Assembly (NCBI GenBank): GCA_963969345.1
Contig: OZ017769.1
Span: forward strand, 10,357,725 to 10,421,724
Origin: Turbatrix aceti
Lineage: Eukaryota; Nematoda; Chromadorea; Rhabditida; Panagrolaimidae
DNA length: 64,000 bases
Reading direction: 5' to 3'
This document shows, piece after piece, positions 10,221 to 21,858 of this stretch; positions within the stretch are counted from its first letter, which is position 1, and every line of letters begins with the position of its first letter. Made by a program: the position numbers and the translations under genes. The notes beneath the pieces were generated by a model. The model did no database searches. It saw only the letters and a program-made list of their open reading frames with translations, and was not told the origin of the DNA.

Positions 10221-11291
10221 TTAAGAGGTACTCTGCGAGCCGATTTATTTATAAGGTGGAGGGCGCTACACAGGTATTTTACACCTTCCGATGTTTTGTG
10301 CCAAAGTTGTAGGCACCTATAGGGAGGTTCCAAATTTCCATACCAAAATTTTTTTAGATGCCGGATTCTGGAGTTTCGGCTTCTGCAATTTTTGACGTCA
10401 AATTTTCAAACCGTTTCAAAAATTCTGATTTTTGGTAAACAGGGGTATCTTTGCACGATAAATCGACTGGTGTATTTAGTTTTCTCAAAAAACATCTGAC
10501 TTTTTTGAAAAAATGTGATTTCTGGTTTTTCCGCCCGTTTTTGTCCGTTGCTTGGCTCCAGCATCCGTATATTACCCGGCGAAGTGGTTTTCGCAGGCTA
10601 ATCTTGTAGCTTGGTTTCTGCTCTATCGGGAAAAGTGAAAGAAAAAATATGTTAGCTCCATCAATTTTTGTTTTGAATTTTTTTATAGCGCCAACTCGAT
10701 CAAAAACAAACGAAAAAAGAGAGATTACGCGTGCGAAACGCATGCGCTGCAGCACGGCGCGCGCTCGCACGTTGCGCGCACACAAAGCGGGGAAGATCTG
10801 TGCGCTTTTTCAACCATTTTAGATCGAGTTGGCGTCATAAAAAAATTCGAAACGAAAATTGATGGAGCTAATATATTTTTTCTTTCACTTTTCCCGATAG
10901 AGCAGAAACCAAGCTACAAGATTAGCCTGCGAATACCACTTCGCCGGGTAATATACGGATGCTGGAGCCAAGCAACGGACAAAAACGGGCGGAAAAACCT
11001 GAAATCACATTTTTTCAAAAAAGTCAGATGTTTTTTGAGAAAACTAAATACACCGGTCGATTTATCGTGCCAAGATACCCCTGTATACCAAAAATCAGAA
11101 TTTTTTAAACAGTTTGAAAATTTGACGTCAAAAATTGCAGAAGCCGAAACTCCAGAATCCGGCATCTAAAAAAATTTTGGTATGGAAATTTGGAACCTCC
11201 CTATAGGTGCCTACAACTTTGGCACAAAACATCGGAAGGTGTAAAATACCTGTGTAGTCGGAAATAAATCTGCTCGCAGAGTGGCTCTTAA
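10221..11291. mobile_element. fold-back (long TIR) transposon, TTAA target duplication, copy 1
   Basis: The element spans 10225-11287 between TTAA copies at 10221-10224 and 11288-11291. Left arm 10225-10702 and right arm 10822-11287 are inverted copies, starting GAGGTACTCTGCGAGC and ending GCTCGCAGAGTGGCTC. The 119-bp GC-rich spacer contains GCGCGC runs. No frame encodes a transposase, so it is non-autonomous. Its arms share stretches with the element at 53960-55345 (TTTTGTGCC.AAGTTGTA, GATGCCGGATTCTG, AAAAAACATCTG), showing one family. TTAA targeting recalls piggyBac-type elements, but the GAG termini are unusual for that group. Confidence 0.85.
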
Positions 11292-11761
11292 AAGTTTTTT
11301 CCGTAAAAATAGTTTTAATTTTAGAAGCATTGGTGCAAAAAAATGTATCTTTATGGAGTGTGCCGTTACAGCAACTGCTTACAACCAATCTGTGATTATT
11401 GCTTATATATTCGATGCCAAAAAAGTTTCATGACCAGCGTGTTTATACAACGACTACGGTTATCCCCCGTAACCGGCGTAACGTTTAAGAAGAGTTCAAA
11501 GTTCTTAAAAAATTGTCAAACTGACAATTTTGATTTCAAGTTTTTCAAGTCCCTCTTCGACGTTTTGAGTCACCTGGAATTTTACATACTGGAATTATTG
11601 TTGTGCATTTCTCAAGCGCTGCTTTCTGATTATTCTGCGGTGACTACACTGTATAATTACGCGATATACATAGCATGGCAAATTGAAACACAAATATTGA
11701 TAACAATGACAAATATCAATTTTTATTGATAGTAGAGCCAAAACATTGAAAATATATACTT
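11292..11761. other. intergenic, 3' of receptor 7
   Basis: AT-rich gap between a fold-back element and the receptor 7 stop. A plus-strand frame at 11343-11729 is open for 128 codons. It has no recognisable domain and its composition matches the background, so I do not call it a gene. Confidence 0.4.
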
Positions 11762-12819
11762 TTATTGTATGCTAATCATTTTAATCATGGTTTGTGAATG
11801 CACCGAATTCTTCACAAGACATCTCAGTTGTTTTCTAATGTCCGAGCATAGTGCTAGCAGAAACCAACATTGGCAAAGAAGTATGGAATCGTAGAAAAAT
11901 GGTATGCATCGAATTGCCCATTTGTTTAGATAAGAACCTGCGCTTGTGTAAACCGACACGGCAAGCTAAAAACCTGTTTACATAATTTTACACAAATGTA
12001 ATAACTTACTTCAAATATCATAAAAAGGAACAAACATCCTGCAATAACAGTGCTGTATACTGTCATTCTGAAATCTTTATCACCTGTCGCTTTCAACTTT
12101 AAAAGACGGAAAAGCACGTAAAAATTGAAGTATGATGAAAAAACACAGCAAAGGACGGCTGTAATGACAATAAGTGTTTGCAATTGCAAAACCACAGGAA
12201 AGAAATCCGCTTTGTAACCGAGAAAATATGCACTTCCAAATTGGTGAACACATCCTCCAAAAAAGAATACCTGCCATATCCCTGTCAGAGGAATAAAGTA
12301 AATAAAAACAAGTATTTTAGACGTGTGATTTGTCCAAAAAACCCGGGCACTCATTGGCCATGTGAGGAGGCTGTAACGATTGTAGGAAATAACGAGGATG
12401 CTAAACATAGTTGCAAAGTAACCATAATATGATACGGCAGTTATAAATGCTACCGCAAAATTTTGATCAATAAACCAGATGTACATCGGCACAAGAAGTG
12501 AAGAGTCACCAAATCGTGTAACCAAAGGCATTGTTATAATTGTAAGTGTGCTCTAAATTTGTTTTATAATAATTTTTATGGAGATATGTACATAAAAGCA
12601 ACATACGGGTATAAATGAAAACAACACTATTCTGTAAAATCCTGTCTTGAACATTTTTGGTCCAGTGGGACGTAGCAGAACGTATGCAATCAGAATCTGA
12701 ATACCAATTGTTGGAATATAATAGAGATACGGTACAAACGCTAATATGTTCAGAATAAAAATCTCCTCTTTTTCTGGTAGATCGATTAATGAAAATACGG
12801 TTGAGCTGCATTTCGGCAT
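11762..12819 (-). CDS. Srg/Srv-like serpentine chemoreceptor 7 (3 exons), transposon at its start
   Basis: Exons at 12819-12607, 12552-12010 and 11965-11762 give about 319 residues. It starts MPKCSSTVFSL and has YNRYSLLTWPMSARVFW, FGGCV in loop 2 and CWFLLALCSDIRKQL in TM7. Exon 3 begins L-A rather than I-S. The coding region is intact, but the TA-flanked fold-back element 12831-14388 begins only 11 bp upstream of the ATG. Just 9 bp of the original leader remain before the TA duplication, and the acceptor seen before other receptors is missing. The frame stays open into the element arm, adding MAYFNSVLAYFFEKKF-like codons by chance. Expression is doubtful unless the element supplies a promoter or acceptor. 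Confidence 0.8.
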
Positions 12820-12828
12820 TGGAGCCTT

Positions 12829-14390
12829 TACAGTAGTGGCCAAAAGTTTATGACATTGATGTTTTTTCGTTGCTACCTGAGTCAAAAGCGTGCGATCCGG
12901 TTCAAATTTTTTTTCAAAAAAGTATGCTAGTACACTGTTAAAATAAGCCACTTACTGTCCTTGGGCACAGTATATTGGTTACTGTAACGGACGATGACAA
13001 TTTTCCTCAAAAGTCATTATTTTGTAATCAGTTCAGTTTTAATTTTTTATTACTTGGTAAAACGCTCTGTTATGCTTCTTAGTTATTATTTTGCGTTTTT
13101 GAAGTGTTTAGAAGAAAGATTGTTTAAAGACCGCTCATGAACAGCGGTTGGGAGCCCTCGAAAGGGGTCGCCAACGAGGGGTACTGCGCGCATGCACGCA
13201 GATCAGTTTATCGTCGCAAATTTGGCCGGCAATTGAACAGTAAAAATCTGCAACGTTCAAAATAATTCAATCATGGACTGAGATGAGTAAAAATATTAGT
13301 TTGGGGCAAATGGTAAAAGAAATTCATCTCCAAAGGTCGTCGGTCATGTCTTCGGTGTTAGACCCCAACATCATTTGTCTTACGAAAAACCCGGGATTGA
13401 GTGGGTACTGACGTGTATCGCTTAGAATATGTTTGCCAAGACAGTAGGCAGTCCAATCAAGCTATATATCGCCATATGCAACCTTCCAGTCTCTTGGAAT
13501 TTTGCTTGACAAATAAACATAGCATTTCGGAAATCTCATCATAATACAAATAAATTGTAGTGGGGTCCATATTGTGTTAAATTTGTTTTTGCATGCTCTT
13601 TTTAACCGTTGTATGCTAATTTGAAGCTTTTTGCTTTTTTTACTCAAGATTTGTGAGAATTCGACAGCGTTCATACAGCACGAATTTCACAAATCGTTAT
13701 AAGTGAATGTTAGGCAGAATTCCAAGAGACTGGAAGGTTGCATATGGCAATATATAGCTTGATTGGACTGCCTACTGTCTTGGCAAACATATTCTAAGCG
13801 ATACACGTCAGTACCCACTCAATCCCGGGTTTTTCGTAAGACAAATGATGTTGGGGTCTAACATCGAAGACATGACCGACGACCTTTGGAGATGAATTTC
13901 TTTTACCATTTGCCCCAAACTAATATTTTTACTCATCTCAGTCCATGATTGAATTATTTTGAACGTTGCAGATTTTTATTGTTCAATTGCCGGCCAAATT
14001 TACGACGATAAACTGATCTGCGTGCATGCGCGCAGTACCCCTCGTTGGCGACCCCTTTCGAGGGCTCCCAACCGCTGTTCATGAGCGGTCTTTAAACAAT
14101 CTTTCTTCTAAACACTTCAAAAACGCAAAATAATAACTAAGAAGCATAACAGAGCGTTTTACCAAGTAATAAAAAATTAAAACTGAACTGATTACAAAAT
14201 AATGACTTTTGAGGAAAATTGTCATCGTCCGTTACAGTAACCAATATACTGTGCCCAAGGACAGTAAGTGGCTTATTTTAACAGTGTACTAGCATACTTT
14301 TTTGAAAAAAAATTTGAACCGGATCGCACGCTTTTGACTCAGGTAGCAACGAAAAAACATCAATGTCATAAACTTTTGGCCACTACTGTA
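12829..14390. mobile_element. fold-back Tc1/mariner-like element (TA duplication), copy A
   Basis: The element spans 12831-14388 with TA at 12829-12830 and 14389-14390. The ends read CAGTAGTGGCCAAAAGTTTA and its inverse, a typical Tc1-like terminus. Arms of about 670 bp (12831-13501 and 13719-14388) are nearly identical; I saw only scattered single-base differences. The spacer of about 217 bp carries no transposase. Arm identity implies recent insertion or ongoing gene conversion. It is non-autonomous and would need a Tc1-family transposase in trans. Confidence 0.87.
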
Positions 14391-15007
14391 CTAAAACTAA
14401 AAACTTTTTCTAAATTCACAATGGTACAATATGGTACAATTAAAGAACAATAGCACAATTTAAAGACAAAACAACATTGACGCATGTTGTGACAAACGCT
14501 AATAGGTTATTTGTGATGAAAAATGCGTGGTACGATGATTATACTTTTCTTCCAAGTCTAAAAATCTAAATATATCAACATGAGATTTTTTCGGAAGTTT
14601 TTATACTTTTCTACAGCAAAATTAATCCTTTTGTAATACATCAGCGCCATATAACGTCATTGTGCTGTTTTTTATTTTAACTTTTTATCATGTGTGCCAA
14701 ATTTTGTGAAAAAATATTTATGATAATTAGTAAAAATGCCCTCTTCGTGCAATCTCGATACTCATCAATGTTTCTTTAATTTTGTAATGAGTAATTATGC
14801 ACGAGTAAGAGTAATAAAGTAAAAAAGTAAAAGTAAAGTACGGTTCGGCGTACTGTAAACTTTGTATAGTTACCGATCTAAAAATATCTGGTTTACTAAA
14901 TATAAATCGGTGAAAGCCAGTTTATATTTAGTATACATCCGTTGGATAATTTTCATGAAACTTCTGGGAGACTCCCTCCGTGCCACCCACACATAAAAAA
15001 TGTATTT
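14391..15007. other. intergenic with a LINE 3' end, family B (about 14738-14840)
   Basis: GCCCTCTTCGTGCAATCTCG at 14738 through ATTATGCACGAGTAAGAG to a (TAAAG)n-like tail near 14840 matches, in inverse orientation, the copies at 23860 and 44377. No clear target duplication could be drawn here. The remainder is AT-rich without coding frames. Confidence 0.7.
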
Positions 15008-16087
15008 TTATTGCACAACGCTAACAACTTGCACTCCGGTTTGTGAACGTATTGGATGTTGTGAACGTTCTGACATTTGCAAACAGAATTGCCTGAGTTG
15101 TTTTCGAATATCCGAACAAAGCGCTATTAAAAACCAGCATTGACAAAAGAGTATGAAATCGTAGATAAAGGGTATGCACCGTATTGCCCATTTGTTAAAT
15201 GTCGGATGAACACCGGTGCTCGCATACAACAGTACAGAAATCTAAACATGATTATTGGTTACATTTTTTTCAAAAGATAATCAACTTACTTCAAAAGCTA
15301 TGAACAAGAACAGAGATCCCGCCACTACGGTACTGTAAATTGACATCTGGTATTCCTTTGCATTTGTATTTTTAAACCGTATCAGACGAATAAAAACGTA
15401 TATATTGAAGTACGATGAAATAACACAACAAAGAATAGCTACAATAATGGTAATGGTTTGCAGTTGCAGAAACATAGGGATTGAATCTTTTTGGTACCCT
15501 AGGTAATATGAGCTCGCATTTTTGGCAACACATCCGCCATAGAAAACCTGCCATACTAGCGCCAGAGGAAAACAGTAAATCATGACAAGTATTCTCGTCG
15601 TGTGTTTCTGTCAAAATATTCGAGCAGTCATAGGCCAAGCAAGAAGACTGTACCGATTGTAGGATACTGCAAGTATGTTAAGCGATATTGAAAAGTAGCA
15701 ATAATACATTACGGCCGATATAAGGGACAACAGAAAACTTTGATCTATGAACCAGACGTACATGGGTTCAAAGATAGGTGAATCCCCAAATCGGGACATA
15801 AACGGCATTGTTATGATCATTAGGGTGCTCTAAAAACGTTCAGATTACTAATCTGAAAAAAAGAAGCAACATACCGGAATGTATGAAAACAGCACTATTC
15901 TGTAGAACCCAGTTTTAAATATTTTGGGACCATTCGATCGTACAAGGATGTATATTATCAAACTTTGGGTTAGAATAGTTGGAATGTTGTAAACAAATGG
16001 AGCAAATGCCAAAATATTCAATACCTTGATTTCCCATTTTTCTGGTATTTCGGAAAATAGGGTTATATTTCTGCTGCACGACGGCAT
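15008..16087 (-). pseudogene. Srg/Srv-like serpentine chemoreceptor 8, in-frame TGA
   Basis: Exon-equivalents are 16087-15875, 15829-15290 and 15241-15008, about 328 codons. The start is MPSCSRNITLF with an NIT sequon. In exon 2 the conserved FW at about residue 144, after YNRYSLLAWPMTARIF, reads TTT TGA at 15613-15611: a TGG-to-TGA nonsense change with the frame unchanged on both sides. Loop 2 has GGCV with one codon fewer than its sisters (exon 2 is 540 nt). TM7 ends ALCSDIRKQLRQF with a longer tail. Splice sites look sound. The intact remainder suggests recent inactivation, a segregating null allele or a base error. Confidence 0.78.
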
Positions 16088-16491
16088 TGAAAAATTAATA
16101 AACTGACCAGAAATGTATATTTCTAATATTTGTCTGCAGAGGAGGAAGTTACAATCGTCACCAATAGTCAATGAACAAAAGTGGTACTGACATTTTTTCT
16201 ATTTCCTGATTATTTCTCAAAATTAATAAACAAATTAAAAGTTAACATTCGTGGTATTATTCGAATTTGACTGTGTATTAGGCATTTAGTAGCTTAATAA
16301 AAGCCGTTCAAGCGTTACTGAACTACAAAATAGAGCAATTATACTGAAGTATAAAACGTCTCGTGATAAATGGATAGAAAGACAGACGGCACGCCACAAT
16401 TTGCTTTAAAAAAATATTTGTTTATAAAAGTCAAAATGTTCTTGATTATTTATTTATTACAATGATGGATCAGTTGTGCACTTTTCAACTG
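16088..16491. other. intergenic, between receptors 8 and 9
   Basis: AT-rich 400-bp spacer. A GGTCAG acceptor-like site lies about 15 nt before the receptor 8 ATG. Nothing else was recognised. Confidence 0.4.
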
Positions 16492-17528
16492 TTAACGAAC
16501 TGGTTTCAAAAAACGTTTGAGTTGTTTTTTAATGTTTGAGCAAAGTGCTAGCAAAAACCAGCATTGACAAAGGAGTATAGAATCGTAGATAAAAGGTATA
16601 CACCGGATCGCCCATTTGTTAAAGATACTGTATGCTCCCGTTCTTGCGTACATTAGCAAAGCGATCTAAAAATATCATTATATTTGCTTAAAAAGAAATT
16701 AAAATTATGAACTCACTTCAATTACCGTAAACAAAAGCAAACTTCCGGCAATAACAGTACTGTATACCGTCAATCTGAAATCATTATCATCGGTCGCTTT
16801 TAGTTTTACCAGACGAAAAAGGATATAAAAATTGAAATATGACGAAAAAACACAGCAAAGGACGGCCGTGATGACCAAAAGCGCGTGTATTTGTAGGAAC
16901 ACGGGAAAGAATCGTGTGTCGTAACCAAGAATATAAGCGTTTCCATATTTGTAGACACATCCTCCACCATATAATACCTGCCATACTAGTGCCAGAGGAA
17001 AACAGTAAATAATGACAAGTATTTTTGACGTGTGATCTGCCCAAAATACCCGTGCAGTAATAGGCCAAGCAATGAGACTGTACCGATTGTAAGATATTGC
17101 GAGAACGTTAAACATAGTTGCAAAATAACTATAATACGCCACTGCAGTTATGAATGCTACCAATGAATTATGATTTTTAAACCAGATGTACATCGAGACG
17201 AGAAGTGATGCGTCACCAAATCTTGCAATAAATGGCATAGTTATAATTGCAAGAGTACTCTAAAAGTTCTCCCAGTAACGTTATAACCCACAAAAATATT
17301 CAAAAAGCAACATACTGGTATGAATGAAAATAACACAATTTGATAGAATCCCGTTTTAAATACTTTTGGCCCGCTAGGTTGCAGAAGTACGTAAGCTATA
17401 AGACTTTGAATAACAATTGTTGGAATCATGTAAAGGTACGGTACGAATGCCATGATGTTGAGAAGCAAAATCTCCCATTTTTCTGGTGATGAAAAGGCTA
17501 TTGATGTGTTTCTATCACATACCGACAT
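16492..17528 (-). CDS. Srg/Srv-like serpentine chemoreceptor 9 (3 exons, short tail)
   Basis: Exons at 17528-17316, 17259-16717 and 16665-16492 give about 309 residues, the shortest intact member. It starts MSVCDRNTSI with an NTS sequon and has YNRYSLIAWPITARVFW, GGGCV and CWFLLALCSNIKKQL. The usual SDIRKQL is altered at Asp and Arg, and the tail ends LKPVR after about 10 more residues. The acceptor CTTTTAG lies 12 nt before the ATG. The leader contains ATG AAC TAATG, a two-codon upstream ORF whose stop overlaps the main start. Exon 3 has no early ATG but clearly continues TM7. Confidence 0.83.
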
Positions 17529-18207
17529 TAGTTCATTCACTAAAAGTATTGAATTTATTTATCCATTTATTAAAAAAAACAAAACAAAGAATGCGTCAAA
17601 AAAGTTGAGAGCATGGACAACCACGCAACTGCGCATGTGAGACTAACAGCAACCAGTTTCTTTATAGTAAATAATAACGATAACAATGAGTAGTACTATA
17701 ATTACGTTTATTTTGTTGGGTGTAATATTTTTTGGTATTATGTCAGCGTTAGTTTCTCTCACTCTGTATACGTCAGCGTATTGTCTCATTTATTCTTTGC
17801 AGATTTTTCATAGTTGGTCCGTTGATTGTGTACGTAAATCCTGCTGTAAATAATCTAAGTCATTAAAAAAGGGGGACAAAAGAGCAACCGTTTTCAGTAA
17901 GCTTATGTATTCATCTCTTGTTAAACCTTTTTTTCGCTAAAAAATGTTGTTGGTATCAAACAATTTTCCATAAACTTGAATCATGTAACTTTTTACTTGC
18001 TAAACTTTTTGCTGTGTGATTCTGTTAATACTAAGTTCGGAAGATTGAAACCAAAAATCAATTTTCGAACTTCTGTAACAAATTGTAGAAAAAAAAGCAT
18101 ATTAAAATATGCAAATATTTATAAATATCAACAAATAGTATGTATGTATAATTACTTTTTTACAATCAGAAAGATCCGCGTAATATTGCCGGGGTTAGAA
18201 CACGTAA
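17529..18207. other. intergenic, between receptors 9 and 10
   Basis: AT-rich, about 680 bp. No coding frame with recognisable domains and no repeat was seen. Confidence 0.4.
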
Positions 18208-19799
18208 TTAATGATGAGTACGAGATTTTGCGGTTGAGAGATTGAATCCGTTACCATTAATTGATGACGTCAGCCAAAGATGAAATTCAGCAATTTCTCG
18301 TCTGATATCTGAGCACATGGCCAGCAGGAACCAGCATTGACTTATTATGACGATATCACAGATGAAGGGAACGCTACGCAGACCCCACTTGATAAATGTT
18401 ACGTCTACAGCGTCATTTTTCATTAGAAAAACGCCAAGTATTATCTGTAAATGTACTTTTATTTTTCACAATTACTAATTAAATTATTTGTTACCTGGTA
18501 TACGATAAACACAACTTCACATCCGCCAAGCACTGCAGAATAAAGAGCGAGCTTGAAGTCTTTTATGTTAGTTCTTTTGGACTTTATAAGACGACTAACG
18601 ACAAAACAATTAAAATAAGTCGAAAAAACGCAACAAAATACAGCGACAATGACGATAAGCGTATGTTCTCGTAGAATCAGTGGTATCTCAGCAGTACGGT
18701 AGTCAAACTTGTAAATTCCGAAAACACTCCCAACGCATCCACCTGCGTAGAACACCTGCCAGATCAAAGCTAAAGGAAAGCAGTAAATTAATAAAAGGAT
18801 ATGCCAAGTGTGGTGTCGCCAAAAAGTTCTTGCACCCAGAGGCCATGCCAGCATGGTGTATCGGTTAAAGGCTAGAGCGAGAATATTAAGGCATATTGTA
18901 AAGTAGCAGTAATATGTTGTAGCAACGACAAAGGCTATGAAGAAATTTTTGTCAATGCACCATAGAAAAAAGCTTCGAAGGATAGTACATTCACCCAGGC
19001 GGGTCAGAAATGGCAGGGTTATGACGATCATGGTGCTCTGAAATAAAATATAGATTTGTTGTTTGAAGGGTAGCAGAAACACAAGATTTGTATGTTTTTA
19101 AAAACGAGACGAATCATTTTTAAAAGAACAGATTTCATTTATGTATGAAAAAAATGATTGAAATATTTTAAACTATTATATTTTTTTAATGGAGTGCGAA
19201 ATGTTGATTCTATCATTTAATAATTGATTTTGAAATTGTGCAACTATTAGGTTGTAATTTATACGGATATTTTTTGCACGCGTTTTTAGACAAAAGGTGT
19301 TTACTAGTAAATGACATTGACAATTATTATAAAAAAAACACATCACAACGTTATTAATTAGTGTTTTGTCGACATTCTGCAAAAAATGCTCTATTTTTTC
19401 AAAATAATTTTTTTTTCGTTTTTATCGTAATAATTATTTTTAAACAACTTGTCATAAAAGAAAAAAACATTTTTTTAATCTTTGCTTGTCTGGCGTGGCC
19501 CAGACAGGCTCATGTCGGGGCAACCTAATTTTAGCAATTAGCAAAATTCTATTCAAACCTACCGGAATATACGAAAACGCCACAATTGTGTAAAACCCCG
19601 TCCGGAGAACCTTGGGAGCATGGCGTCGTAGAAGTATGTACATAATAAGACTCTGAGCCAAGATAGTGGGGATATTATACAAATATGGAATAAATGCCAG
19701 AACATTTGTCAGATTTTCTTCCCATTTTTCAGGTGGCATATTGTATTCACCCGTATAGTTTTTACATACACACATATTAATATTGGCGTGCTGGCACAT
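18208..19799 (-). CDS. Srg/Srv-like serpentine chemoreceptor 10 (3 exons)
   Basis: Exons at 19799-19563, 19037-18495 and 18444-18208 give about 338 residues. The N-terminus is longer (79 codons in exon 1), with two Cys near CVCKNYTGEY and an NYT sequon. FNRYTMLAWPLGARTFW and YAGGCV place it between the MPKC and MEK subgroups. TM7 ends CWFLLAMCSDIRREI. Intron 1 is 525 bp, ten times longer than in most members, and AT-rich. The acceptor ATTTTTTTAG lies 6 nt before the chosen ATG, which supports this start. No frame breaks. Confidence 0.84.
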
Positions 19800-21858
19800 G
19801 GCTACCTAAAAAAATATAATATTTAGTAATAAATGAATGAACGTAAAACTCAAATACAACACGGAATAAAAAGAATTCCGTCCGACTGAGTTCTCAATGA
19901 ATAGCGTACTCAGAAAGCACTAAAATTCGTACGCAACTCATTATCACGCAAAAACACCGACGTTTGTTAATGATTGGGTTTTTGTGTTTTAAAAAAATAT
20001 GAATTTGCAAATGCCAAACATCATTACATGTCATATTTTTAAACTGCAACAGACGTAGTCAATTATTATGCAAGGTAAAATGCTACTTTTGTCAAGATTC
20101 GTTAGTAATTATTCACCTTTGGGTAAAAAAAACATAGGTTCGTCTGCTCCAGATACATAAAAATAGTGCAGAGAAAAAATAAAAGTGCAAGCATCACTGG
20201 CTAGTCTACTGTTATGGAAAGGCTCAGCTCGGATAAAAAGCCTAGACCGGATTTATCAACTTCTGGCTTCCAAAACCCTGCAGTTCCAAGGACCTCTGTT
20301 TTGGTTACCATAACACAATGCATTAACGATTAGCTGAACGTTATAGCCCAAAAAGTCATTTCTTGAAAGCCTGCCTGGTGTTTGGAAGCATTTTCCGACT
20401 AAATTATGCTGCAACGAGCATACTGCTCGGTTTCAGGCAATATAAAACGTAACAAAGTGTCTTTCTTACATCTTTTCTTTTCTTTCTTTTCGGCACGTAA
20501 CAGACACAAAAAGAAACCAAGCACAATTCAACCGTAAACTTTGTTTTTTTTTAACCAAAACAGCAAAAATATTACAATGAAAAACGCCGGCACGAACAGA
20601 TTTTTATGACTCGATTTAGGACAACTAGCACAATTGTAAAAAATTGTTTAAGTTTAAGTAAAAAAAAGATTTATAAAAAACAACGTTAAAAATATCATTA
20701 TTTGCAGAAATAATAAAAAGTAATCAAAAATTTTTAAAAATTTGTTTAAAAAATTCATAAATCATTGCGTCATTGTTATTGCTCCAGACATCAAGCATCA
20801 AGGTATTTAAATACACAGTGTTTTACATCGAAACGTTTATAAATTTTTTTAAATAACAAAACAAGCCTGCGGGACTGGAAGCTTTGTTTACTTCTTTCTT
20901 TTCTGTACTATTTATTAAATAAGTACAATTTATAAGAGTGATACGTGTTAAAAACTACAATTAATTTTTTTGACCGGTGCATTTTTTGCACCGGTTTCGA
21001 TTAACATTCGATAAAAAAAATAGTGAAAGACTATGTGTATTTATCCTCCCACAAATTTATATAAAAAGCATGGTTGTTCAGTTTTAAATTAAAATTAAAA
21101 CTGACATAGTTGCGGTGCACTCATTTATTTCACTCAGGCGTCAAGCAATAAAAAATAGAAAAAAAACTAAAGTGTGTCGGATTTAATGAATGAAAACGCA
21201 AGCGTATTTTTTATGTAGTCCAAAATGTGCTACTAATAGAAACAGTTTAGTTAACGTTTTATTGAAAATTTAAAACAAAGTTTTATTATAACAATTCTAT
21301 GATTTTGTTCTTTAAATAAAAAACTATTATTTTATTTAACGGTATTTTATATTCTGTATTATAGTTTCACGTCTGAGAATCTCGTATCATAGAACCAAGG
21401 ATACCGTGAATACCACGTAGTATGTAGGTCAGAATTCATAAGTGTTGTGTCCCTTCATAGTGTGAGAAAACCTCACGACCACAATCCTGACTCCGGTTTG
21501 TGAGCGCGCCCATAAACGTAATCATAATTTTTGTTTGAGTTACCACGCATTTAGGAAAAAGTTTTTTCATTGATTTTATTTCGTTTTTCAGTGAGGTACT
21601 GTTAACAGTACTGTTAACGTATGCGTACGTATTAAACACAAAATTGTCTCAATTTGAAGCGATACCCGTTTATCAATTATTTTATAAACTGCTATTTTCA
21701 ACTTGAGTTCTTTTAAGAACCTCTGAAAAAAATATTTTTTCTGGTTAAGTGCAGTGTTCTTTGGTTTCAAAGTTTTATCTATGCAGTATTTACGTTCATT
21801 ATAAAGTTTTACATATTTAACATAATCTTTAGAAAAAATTTGCTGTGTTGTAAAATTT
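19800..21858. other. intergenic, 2 kb AT-rich
   Basis: This contains a 9-bp hairpin at 20973-20995 (ACCGGTGCA, five T, TGCACCGGT) and short CTTTTCTTTT tracts near 20470. Near 21480-21520 a short stretch on the minus strand resembles the TCACAAACCGGAGT tail segment of receptor exon 3. It is too short to call a gene relic. No coding exon was recognised. Confidence 0.45.
20973..20995. repeat. 9-bp perfect hairpin with T5 loop
   Basis: ACCGGTGCA at 20973-20981 pairs with TGCACCGGT at 20987-20995. It is a small stem-loop with no gene attached. Confidence 0.7.

Noticed and set aside
10354..10785. 143-codon frame in the TTAA fold-back element
   Set aside because: It crosses from arm into spacer, and the mirrored arm carries a similar chance frame; no recognisable protein.
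11343..11729. 128-codon plus-strand frame as a gene
   Set aside because: No domain, composition like background AT DNA, no promoter or polyadenylation context.
21480..21520. Receptor exon-3 relic
   Set aside because: Only about 15-20 bases resemble the tail of exon 3; TM7 coding is missing around it.
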